Shown in pieces: positions 23,401 to 35,400 of a stretch of DNA of 64,000 bases. Within the stretch, counting starts at the first letter, position 1, and each line of letters begins with the position of its first letter. Origin of the DNA: Aurelia coerulea. Lineage: Eukaryota; Cnidaria; Scyphozoa; Semaeostomeae; Ulmaridae. The stretch spans positions 17,653,501 through 17,717,500 of the forward strand of contig CM076955.1 in the NCBI GenBank assembly GCA_039566865.1. The letters are read 5' to 3'. Below the pieces are notes generated by a model. It had not been told where the DNA came from. It made no database searches and saw nothing but the letters and a program-made list of their open reading frames with translations. The position numbers and the translations under genes are program-made.

Positions 23401-26400
23401 TGAAGGTGAAGTTGCGGTTTTTAGCGCCAAGAGCTGGGATCACAGAAGTAGCTAAGCGCTAATCGAGTCTGCAACCCCTTATCATGAAGCTCGAGTGGTG
23501 GGGCTCTAGCGGGTATCGAATCCTGTCCGACTGACTGTTCTGGCTGCAAAGTCAGAGGATTGTACCACTGCGCCACAACACTTTCACACATCCACTGTGC
23601 CACAACACCTGCGCCACAACACTACTCTCCTCCGCCGGTTTCTAGTTCCGCAGTCCATGGTTCTTGGTTCCGTAGTTCTGTAGTCCATGGTTCCGTGGTC
23701 CACAACACAGTGATGTAATTGTAGCGACAGATCGTCATCGACTGTTTGAGTAACAGACCTTTTGGCTATTCTAAAAATATCTGAATGGAACGATATTCTG
23801 ATAAATTTTATAGAATTTCCGAATGCGCACAATAGTGACAGAAGCTCTAACGCCACTCAATCCAACTTCTCGTATAAAAATGTATAAAAACATCGCTCGA
23901 TCCAGACCCTTTTGTAGAATAGCTTAAAGGTCTATTGATGAATGCCAGTGTTTCAAATCAAAGAAGAGCATACCTTTTGACTCCTCTTCGGAATTCAAAT
24001 AGTTTTTGTCCTCCAGGAATCGAGAATACACGAATAACCGTTCCCTTTGGAAGAAATGCAATTTCAATTAGCGTTTGAAAAGAGGAAATGACAAGGAGTA
24101 CACAAATGGCAAAATCAACATCATTTCATATCAATTTCAGTTTCTCATTTGAAAATTCCACTACATACAAAAAATTTCAAAATAAATTAACTAAGTGTAA
24201 ATAAATATAAATGCTAGCAATAACAATGATTTAGTAAACAAATCAATAATTTGTATGCAGGGAATTTGGTAAGGAGGGGCCCTCTCAATAGGTAAACTAA
24301 TAGAGGAGAGAGCATCCCTATCTTAGAAAAGATTCAAAAATTTGTTTAAATATTGAGGATTGACGATAAACTTGCGAAAAGTGAAGCCAAATTTTATATC
24401 AATGTGGGTTTTAAGTACTTCCAGGAACCAGACAGACAAAGAAACGCCCATCCAGCCCCCAGAAGCACTTTACCTTGATTACTTTTGATAATTATTGATA
24501 ATTTGATAATATGAATACAGTCAACGATTAGAGTACTTTTTAGCAAAACACAATAAATGAATAAAATCTTTTGGTTTAAGCCCCTTGAGCAGTGCAACTT
24601 CCTGCAAAAGTTCTAGAAGAAGATTAACATCCTAAATTTTTTCAAATCCAATTAGAACATGCAGAGGTAAAAGCTTCTTCAAAATTTTCGGTAACCATCT
24701 GGCAATGTCCCCTTTCTAACGCTAGTGACTGTGGTCCAACAAATCTTGCATTGTATCAAGACAATTATGTTAAAACTCATCAATTTTTCTTACAATAAAT
24801 GAATGGATGAAAGTTACTCATGACTTCATTTCAATCATTCTTTTCTAAATATTCAAGATGTCCACAAGAATTGAAGGTATGACCATCAATACTTTTGCTG
24901 GCTGCCAACTAATTGCGTTGAAAAAATTTTAGCAGTAAGTAAAAACACGGTGGTAAAGCCGAATCTCAGGGATTCTCCGAGACAAAGCAAAGGAATTAAC
25001 AGAGAGTGTTTTGGGGAAGCAAAGGAAATTGATGTATCCTCATTCATCCTCCCTTCTCATTTGTGATCGTTCTGAAAAAAAAACTGAATTAGGCTTGAAA
25101 AACGTACCTTTTCAGAAGCAGATGCAAGTAGATTTGCAGATGAGTTAAAAGACAGGCTTGCAACTGGCGAATCATGAGCGGGAATCATCGTCACAGCACG
25201 CTGTAAAAAGGTTCCTTCATAGTTCATTTAGATTCAAAAATGAATAAATTGTATTTCTTCTTTTAGCAGAATCTGCCAAATCTTTAATGTGATCCCGAGT
25301 GTTATATCCTAAACTATAACTGTGTTTTTCTCTTACATTGCATAGTCGAAGTTTTCGCCTCACTTCTGAGGCCTCATCAGCAACACAATTGACTTCTTGG
25401 CATATTGTCATAACTGGCTTCTTGGCATATCAGGAATATTTTTTTACTTCGGAGAATAAGGCGGACATCTTTCAATTGAAGTAACTCTTGATGAAGAGAC
25501 CCCAGAAGTGATGCAAACGCTCAAACAATGTAAGTGTGAGTGTTTAAAATGAATGGCAAATAAACAAAAACACAACTATAGTTACTATGAATCATTGATG
25601 CTATTAAAAAGAGGCAGAAATGACTGTCATGGCATGGAAAATGCCCTGGAAATTTCCTTAATAAAGATGTCATTTCTTATACAGAATGCTCAGAACAATT
25701 TTCCAATATTTAGAAAAATTTATAGCAACTTATGAAGAGGCACAGTCTGAACAACAATCTTCTTGGAGGAATTTTTTCGGTGACTTCAGAGAATGAGGTG
25801 GACATCTTTCAATAGACCTTTTTTACTTGTTAGAAAAGAGGCTTGAATCGAGCGTCCAAATCTGATAAATTTTGAGAAGGAAAAAAAAGCATGACCCCCG
25901 TTCTCAGCAAAAACATTGCTAGCTGTGGCAAGAAGTTGCATCGGATCTCTACACTCTTCAGAGTTCACTATCAAGTACTTTGCACAAATGAGTTGGCAAG
26001 GTTTAGTTTACAAACAGGCAAATGTCATTGGTCTTTTTGCGTTGTTTTTCATTATTTTCATTCATTTTAGCTTACTTTTCTTTCATTTGAATAACAACGG
26101 TTAAAAATACAAATCTTGATTTGCAAAGTCGCAAAATGACACCCTTGCATTCTCGCCCCTTGTCTTGAAACTGTTACACCATAACATCAGCTAATGATGA
26201 ATGAAAATAATGAGAAACAAGGCCAGAAGGCATATTAAAGGCACACTGTCGTGGCTGTTATTGGCTAGTCGTGATGTTAAAATTGGACAATCTAAAGACC
26301 TGCCCTTTAGATAATTACCAAGCCTTTATGCTGCTGGATTATCCTTTGTTTTGAGAATAAAGGGAATAAGATCATTATCACCTTCACGAATTTCAGTGTA

Positions 26401-29400
26401 TAGCAAAATTATTGAAGCCTGCCTAATTCTATTCTTTTATATTGTCTCATTTATCCAATCAGCGCCACGACAGTGTGCCTTTAAACTTGCCGATGTATAA
26501 AGTGAACCAATCGTACGTCAATTTGAGCAAAGTTATCCTTGATTAAACTCTCTGAAAAGTGCTGAGATCTGAAGCAACTTCTTGCCACAGTTAGCAGCGT
26601 TTTTACTGAGAACGGGGTGGTGCCTTTGCTTTCCTTCACAAAATTTACCAGATTTGGACGCACGATCCAAACCTCTTTTCCAACAAGTAAAAAGGTATAT
26701 TGAAGTAAATGATGCAAACATAGGGAAGACAACATCATACTAGATATGGTACAAAAATTAACACGGTAAAATAGCTGAGCTGTAAGTGCTAAAAGGAAGG
26801 AAACAGACAAAAAAACCCACCAGGTTTACAGCATCGAAGATTTGAATTTCTCCAATCTGCAATCGAAAATTTAGGTATTTAGAATATGTATAGGAAAATG
26901 ACCGGAAGTGAATATTTTCGTCGACTTTGAACGTTTCATGCAGTGATGCGGTGTGATTTTTCCGCGTTAATTTAATCTTAAAAGGTAGTGAATTTATCTA
27001 AGAAATGTTTAAAACTAAAATCGTTTTGATTTAAACTTCCCGGTAAACTCCACGCAATTTGACAGGAGTGATGGTCTTATTTTAAGAGATTTTCATCCGT
27101 ATTTATTTTTCGAATTCATTGTCTTTGTTGAAGTAAAAAGCGCCTTGAAAGCCATGACATTTAGAAAATCTCGTAGATCGTAGAAATTGTTTTGAAGCGG
27201 CGTGGTCTGCTTGCTGCTTGCTTTCAAGAAAACCCTTTAATTCTGATAGGAAACGAAGCAATAAACCAATATGCAGAGCACTAGCGATCCTTTTACTGCC
27301 AGTGAAGGACAAGAGATGCTTTCATGTTTTCAAATAATTCTCCAACCCGCCAGAAAGAAAGAGACAAGAAGAAGCAGCTTCCAACGAAAGAACTCGGATA
27401 TTCATGGATCAAGAACTAAAACGTTTTGTTTATGATGGCATATGTCTTTGATGGACAAATGGATAGCAAATTATAGAAAATATGTTATTTGTACTGGGCA
27501 AGTTCCTCTCAATGATGGAGCAACTCAATGCAGTCTGGAAATCTTCTCTTGTTGGCTCTAAAAACTCACAGACAAGGAAGATAGGGAAGGATGCTGTCTA
27601 TTGAAATTTCAATGACTATTTCTGAATGGACAACGGCAATAACTGCTTTTTGGTAATTTTCAGAAACTCATGAATAAGCATGGCATTTCACCTACAGGGT
27701 GAAACGGGCGAGCTTTGTCTTTGTCTTTGCAAACAATTGTCTTTGCAGATCAAATTCAGAATAAGTTTCAGACTGTTTCAGAATTGGAAGCATTAAAATT
27801 TCAATTTTGTGATGATTCAATTGCTATTATCTTACCATCTTCCTATCATCAGAGTAAAATCATCAGAGTATCTAAAACTGTTTGCTGCATAGCAAATTTC
27901 ACTTTGTCTCATAGAGAATTGCATGTACAAAAAAGAGCAGCAAACCAAAATAGGAGATGTCTTTGCAAACTTAAATCAGAGCAACAATACCCTGCTCAAT
28001 AAAAAGAAAACAGATTTAAAGGCAAATAATTGCAGTAAACTATCGTTTTTATAGGCAAAATAATCAAAGCTGATAATTTTTTGTACAAGGTAGCCTTGAT
28101 AACATTGTTTTAGTAAGCAAATCTCCTATTTCTAGGTCAGAGCTTCCCCATTAGTCTTGAAGAAAATAAGCAACAATGCAACTTTATGTTTGTTTACAGT
28201 TCGAAAAGTTCTCTGAGAGCGAAGTCAAAGTTTTGTAATTATTTTCATTGCTCTGGTGGCCAAAACAGCTAGCAAGTACTCTAAAATACTTTCATTTCTG
28301 AAAACATCAGATTAAGTTCGAAAGTGATACATTCAACCAAGGTTAACGTTTGTTTTCTGACTAAAAAGCAGACAAGTTTGTGAAAGGAAGCAAGTAAAGT
28401 TAACGAAGATTAGATGGTCATGGCTCTCGAGGAAAAATTGCCTTTGAAAATTGTGGGAAACCGGCAAAGGCTACAGCAAAACAGGCAACATTCCTACAAA
28501 CTAGATGCTTACAGCTATTGCGTTATATCTCCAAAATGAGAATTCCTGTCTTAGTTTAGAAAATATTGGAGTTTGAAAAAATTTTGGTTAAATTTAGGCC
28601 AACAAAAGTTCATTTTCTTGAAACTGCAAGCCGAAGTTCAAGACGAGAAAAAGACAAGTTTATTTCGTCAACAATTGGCGAAAGGTGGCAAAATAGGACA
28701 AAACGACATCGAGGAATCCAAAACTTTCAACAAAATTTCCATGAAACAAAGGAAAAACTATAAATTTATGATAAAGTATGCTTACCTGCTGTGCTGAATC
28801 CCAAGTTTGTAAACAGAGTTGTCCACGGCCTTTGAAAAATATGAAAAACCAAGAAGCTCTGAGTCCAAAATGCTCAAAGAACTTGGACTCTGGATATCTT
28901 AATCGACTCCTTAACCTTAGCAAATTTCGGGAGCTCTTAGCGATTTGAGCTATCAATTATCAATACACGATCAAGCTAAAGTTGGCGGCGAGGAGCTTTT
29001 CACCGAGATGCATTGCGTTCTTTAATCGAATTCCTATATAATCATTGAAATTTCCCAATTAGAATGCAATGAATCGTGGTAAAAGGTTCCTCACTATAAA
29101 GCTATTTAATAGCCCTTACATACATTCAACATTAACGAACAACAGCAATGCTACAAAGTACTAACAGTAGATTTAACGCAATAAACAAATAATGCAATCT
29201 ATATAATACCTGATTGCTGCCAGGATATGCCAAATAGCAACTATCAGAATTCGATGATAATGCACATAGACCTAAAAATAAAGATATTGCTTGAAAAAAT
29301 GAAGTTGAAGAGTGTTCATTGGAATAAAAAACAAACGAAAAGGTCCTGAACAGAATATTTGAAACTGGCAGTTGTGGTAGTTTTATCAACACCTTTCAGC

Positions 29401-32400
29401 ACCACGGAATATTTTCAGCTCGCCCAATTGATATCTTCGACATTTGTGCCAAATAGACCAAACAGTTCATCATTTGAGCTCGGTTCTGAATTGGTTTCAA
29501 ATTTTCCAGGACCAGATTATCAGTTTTATTCAACTTCTTTTAAACATACAAAAATAGGAAGGACTGGAAAATAGCACCGAAATTCTATAGCCAATTCTTT
29601 TCATCTGTGGATGTGATTGCTTTGCTCTAAAGCATCAAACGTGTACAGAATTATATTAAAAATTATCATGACCTACCACTTGCATTAGGAGGTGTGTCCC
29701 TTATCGTGTGTAGCACCTGAGGAGATAACGAAACTATTTACTGATGGAAAGTAGATGTCTCTCTCTTCACTGATTCCTTATAGGCACTGAGTCCTCATAA
29801 ATAGCGCGCTCATGGACCAATATCAACTTCTTTTCGATCTTAAAACAAAAGTTGTGATTTAAGGTTACTGTATCCCTTCAGGACGATAAAAAGTTTTTTC
29901 CGATCAATTTTTGGATTTTTAGATCATTGGATAGCACACACATCTACCTACAATTTCTAATAATTTCAAGGAATTTACTTTATTTTTCAGCGAATTATAA
30001 GCAATTTAAAGCAAGGTATTTTCTGCTAGGAAAATGCTGTTTACATGACGAGGATTATTTGAGAACTAAAGGTTAAAGGTTTCAAGTGCCTTTGATTTCC
30101 TGTTGAATGGATTTTGCGGTTATAATACCAATTATGTCATTGTAAACTCTGCACTAAATACATACAGGATTACTCTGTTTACTCTTGTGGCCAGATTGAA
30201 GTTAATCATTTTCAACAGTGGAACTGTACGCTAACTGTTTCAGCGCTTTTCTCAAAATCAATTTTTCAGCAACCAATGGGTATTCATACAGCTCCCTGTA
30301 CCCAACGGCTTGATATGATTGGCTGAAATTTGGCAGACAGAGAGAAAAGGCATAGGGGGACCAAAGTGTGTCTCACTTTTGAGAAAAATTGCATGGTCCA
30401 AATTTAACATTTGAATGAATCTCAAAACGAGGCCAGGGAGCGAGGGGCAAAATTGTTTTATTAATTATTCTGAAGCTAAAGCATGCAAAAGAAATTTGAG
30501 ACACTCTTTGCTAGATTAATGTGTTGAGAACGCAAAAATCTCATTGAGATTTAAATGAAACATATCTGGGGGGACAGTGAGGTTCTAGAAGGGGGGAAGG
30601 TCCGATTTTCACGTTTTCGGATGTATAACACCCAATTTTCGGATATTTGTATTCTTTTAGGCTCGTAAATACTCCCTATTTAATGACGAATCGAATGATG
30701 TATACTTTATACGTGTTATGTCGCGGGCGTGATAATCAAGAGACAAAACACCGTGAGTGGTCACTGAAGGGATACAGTAACCTTAATCACTATTGAAATT
30801 AAACCAAAGAAATTCCCGAGGATAATGCAAGGATTAAGAAGCCTTTGGTCTCCACTGCTAATGACTTTAGCACTATTGTGCGATAATAAAGGGTCATCAG
30901 CAGTTTGTCAGCAAAATTCAGGATAGCGTTAACGCTCAGCTATTTATATGGACTCAATGTCTTTATGGTTCTTGTTCGCATACTTTCGACCTTGACACCC
31001 TGGCTTTCTGGATCCATTCGTAGTGACATATGTTTCACTTACGAAGGCAACAATTAAAGTTTTCTACGTGACAAGTACAGCTGTTTTGGAAGCCTTTTCG
31101 TTCCACCACAATTAACTTGAAATTTCTTGCTAATATCAGCTGTATAAATTCATGTGTTTCGCTGCTTTGTGAGTATCTTGGAATCAACACACGGACCAGT
31201 TTAACACGTATGGAGCAGTCTGTAGCTAAACTGTTTCAAGGATTTACGTAAGACTTTGCTGCTGTTGTGGGTTATTCAACAAATTCTCATTTGATTTCAG
31301 TGGCGTAATTTCCCAAGAAGTAAATTCTGTGTTGCTTTGAAAGATGCATATAATGTAACACACCTAATAATAAGTTATATTATGATCATCTCAATCCTAT
31401 CGAACTTGATCACGTGCTTTTTTGATCACGTGCTTTTTTGATCACGTGCTTTTTTGATCACGTGCTTTTTTGATCACGTGCTTTTTTTGATCACGTGCTT
31501 TTTGGCTATTTGGTACTTTTTTGGTCTAATGATCACGTGCTTTTTTGGGATAAAGATAAAATGCCTAGTACCTTCATATCTCTGATATTATGGATGTACA
31601 AGCTCTCTTCCAATGTAACCAGAAGTCTCTAAGATAAAAAATGAGACAACATGTTCATGCATGCATGGAAAAAACCTCACATTATTCCTTCAAAACTGTT
31701 AGGTGCATAGATTTAACATACTATAATGACACTCGCAGGGGGAAATTTGGTACAAATAAACTGGGTGAGTAAAAAAGGCCCGCATTTGAAAGGCTACTGC
31801 TCCCTGAATATATAAGCAATGATATTTTGCAATATTTTATTGAATGGCTAATATTCTCAATTATTTTTAGAATTTTTCCTGGCTGAAATTGGTCACTTCG
31901 TTCAGATTTTACATGGGATCTTCTAACTCGAAAAAAAGTCCCTTCGAGAAACCTTTAAAAGCGTGCTAAAATCGCGATCAAGTTTCCCTGATATGTTTAC
32001 CTTACAGCAGCAATGACTTAAAAGCAATCTGTCCCCTATTGTTCTGACCTTGGTTACTGCTTTATTTACCTTATTTACGCTGCAGCTAAATTCATGCATC
32101 ACTGAGTCTCTATGACCCTGATTTCTTTGGATAAAGCGAATTAACACCAACTTCTGAAATATACCATTGAGATCTTTTTATCGATTTTATGTTCATTCAT
32201 CGAAGGGGACAGATTGCCTTTAAGCACACTTTAGCATGATTATCCTCTTGGGGGAATGCAAAAGTCTCCCCCTAGTGTTAATAACTTATTCAGGGGGATT
32301 TCATACAATAATTTGTTAATTCAATAATCTTTTTCTTTAATAACCTTCATGTTAATTGGGCAGATTTCTGGGTTCCCCTTTTCTATTCTTTAGACTGGTC

Positions 32401-35400
32401 CTATCTGTAGTAGACTCATTGTGTTTGTCTCTTAGTTTCCAAACAACAACCTAAATTGCTATTAGCCATATGCCTACAAACATTTTTTCAAAACAAAAAA
32501 CAATTAGTGTGTGGTTTAAGTAGAAAACATACCACTCTGTTGAGTTTGACAGCCAGAATTGTGTTTGGATAACTGTAGTTGCATATTTCAGTTCCTTTCT
32601 AAAAAATGAAACAATAATTTTAATTCACCTGCAGGGGAGACAAGGGACAATTGTAACACAAGGCAATTGTAACATTGGCTCTCAAGCCTAGCAGAAAAAT
32701 GCGAATATCTTATTTTTCAAAAATATGCTAATTCTAACCCTCTACATATGACTTGAGATACAGGAATTTTTATCCAACTTTGCCAAACTTTTGGTGGAAT
32801 AACATGTTTTCGAGTGCAAAAGTAAAACATGCTTCCACTGTAAATTTGTGTCTGAAAGATTTTGCTCTGAGCAAAAAATATTTCATTTTCGCATCACAGA
32901 AATGACATCAATTTGGGATCAAAACAATGTTAAAACCTTTAAGTTCCACAGCTTACGATATGTAAAAAGGGGGAATAATGATAGCTTTGCCATGCCTGGG
33001 GCAATTGAAACACTCTGTTACAATTGCCATGGTGTACGCTGGTTGATGGCTTGGTTTTGATTCAGTTCTAAATTCTAGTATTCCAGCGTGATGGAAACCA
33101 AGGTCTATTTCATTTCAATAGACACAATTCAATATGATGAAAAGAGTTAACTATTTAGACCATATGGCAGATTTTCCAAAAAGCTCCCCAACAGTCACTG
33201 CAATAGACCACTCAAAAGATAGAGACCCTTCAACAGATACAAAAAATCCCTAAGTCATATCTTTCTCTTCATTGAGCTGATTGAAACACAATATTATACA
33301 TTCTTAATGCTCACCTTGAAGTGACAAACTTTGAGCTTTCTTGGTGCTGACAAACTTACAATTGCCACCAGGCTGCTCGAGAATAACCTCTCTACTATGC
33401 ATACATCATCTTTGTCTGAAAATAATAGTTAATTGAATGCAAAATGAAACTGAATGCAGAAAACAATATGATGATAATCTTCATTCTATTCACTTTACCA
33501 CTGGGTGAGTAAACAAATTTTAATGTTTGAAAGTTACAGAATATTGGTTGCTTTGCATATAAATACTGAAATAACCCAAGGTGATTATCAGGCCACAGTA
33601 ATGTCTTCAAGTGCTACTTGTAGGAACAAAATATCATTTGATGGTACCTTTGGCCAGCTTAGCATTAGAAGTTATATTTAGCATAGAGTGACTAGTTTGA
33701 CTGTCGCCTGTCAGAGAATGCACTGTGGCTAGCTGTCATGGAGCCAGGGGGTTAATACACCCCCATTTTCAAAACTTTGGCTAAAATTGTCACTAAAAAT
33801 GGATTTTGATAAAACTGTCACTAAATTGTCAAGCATTTGCTAAAAAAATATTCCCGGCCCCCTGGTATTTGACCGTAAATTTTGCCAGCCCTGGGGCATT
33901 TCAATAGCATTTAACTAGAACAGGAGCTTTTGCTCATACGGTAACCAGGAATAGGGCATTTCTTAATGCCGGGCCTTCAGACATTCACCACATAAAATAT
34001 GCCTGGCCCCCTGAGGCATTTGTTCAAGAAATTTTTGTTGACCCCCAGGCTGCCTGGGGGGATGGTCAGTGTAGGAATTGAATGAGACGTTACCTCCTCA
34101 TTATTTTTTGTCTGGCTCCACACCAGTGCAGAGCATTGCAGTTCTTTACGAGATCTCACACGCGCAGAACAATGAAGCAGTGGCTTGCTGGCGTGCAAGG
34201 TCTTTAATACTTTTGTTTTCAAAGTAATGAACAAAAGATCTCATTCAAAATCGGCGTCCATATCAAATTTTTGAAAAAAAATCTCGTGCGTGCAGCTGCC
34301 ACACTCTGCAGACTGGACTCTGCACTGGTTAGCTTTTTAGTTAGGTATTTAACAATGATGCACAGCAATACTGACCATAGTCATGAATGTCCTCAAGTTT
34401 CTCAATTGAACTCAATGAATACAATTTATATCCCAACCTAGAGCCAACAGCCAATGACCTGGTCAAGAAATAAGATAAGCATTGATTAGTGAAGTTCTCA
34501 AGCAAGTAATCCTATAGATGAAGTAGAAATCAAGAACAACACAAGATGGAAAAACGATACTTCTTTAGAAACTTCTGTCAATTGAAAAGTTTCAAAAAGC
34601 CTGCATTTTGAAGAGCCTGATCCCCTGAATTGACCATAATTGTGTCTTTGCAGTCAACATAGATCAAGCCATTTATAGATGGAATCAATACAGTTTAGGG
34701 TACCTCAAGGCTCATGTCTTGCCCAATACTATTTCAAACAATTCCATTTTCCAGTTACCTTCACTGATGATCTCTCTAGCTACGGTGTGGGGAAAACTTT
34801 ATTCACTCTTATTTGAGCAAAATGCATAGTGGCCAAATGCTTAGTAAAAAGGATTAATCTTAAAGTTCATATGTCTTTCCTTTGCAAAAATCTGTTTAAT
34901 AGTTACTTTCACTTTTGGTTTATTCACACAGAACAATTGAAATTTAACCCTCTCCACCAGACCACCACTATATGGTCTTTAAAAGCAATTAAATTTTTTG
35001 GTTTAAACTTTGGAACACTATTCAACTCTTTACTTTAAATGTGTTGGTTGCTCAAAATTGAAAACTTGTTTCCTTGATTCCTATTCTCAACTAACTCACA
35101 GTGAGGTTCATCTGGCTTTGGTTATCATTAGTTGTTGTCTATGAAAAGAGTTTAAATTTTCTTCTTCTTTCTTTGTTAATCCCCAAGTGGCAGAGTTGTA
35201 GAGAAGAATTGGCTTGACTAAGGACTTGTATAACTTGACTTTCAGAGTTTGCTTTATTTTGTCTTTTCTGATCCAAATATTGTTTAATTTGTTCATAGCG
35301 ACAATTGCCAATTGCTTCCTTCTAGACACATCTTCGACGTCTCCCAACAATGATCCTAACTTTTTAACCGCCCTCCATCTTTCTTCGCAATCTTGCTTTA

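Noticed and set aside
23512..23575. Possible true tRNA gene
   Set aside because: A and B boxes are present but acceptor and anticodon stems do not pair properly and extra sequence follows, so a SINE is more likely.
28566..28956. Overlapping open frames on both strands near 28.7 kb
   Set aside because: Lysine-rich, low-complexity translations with no family pattern, within a WIPI2 intron.
30685..30720. Candidate WIPI2 exon 5 (minus frame VYIIRFVIK)
   Set aside because: It lies in a piggyBac MITE, lacks splice sites, and the true exon 5 was found at 31572-31628 with a near-complete match.
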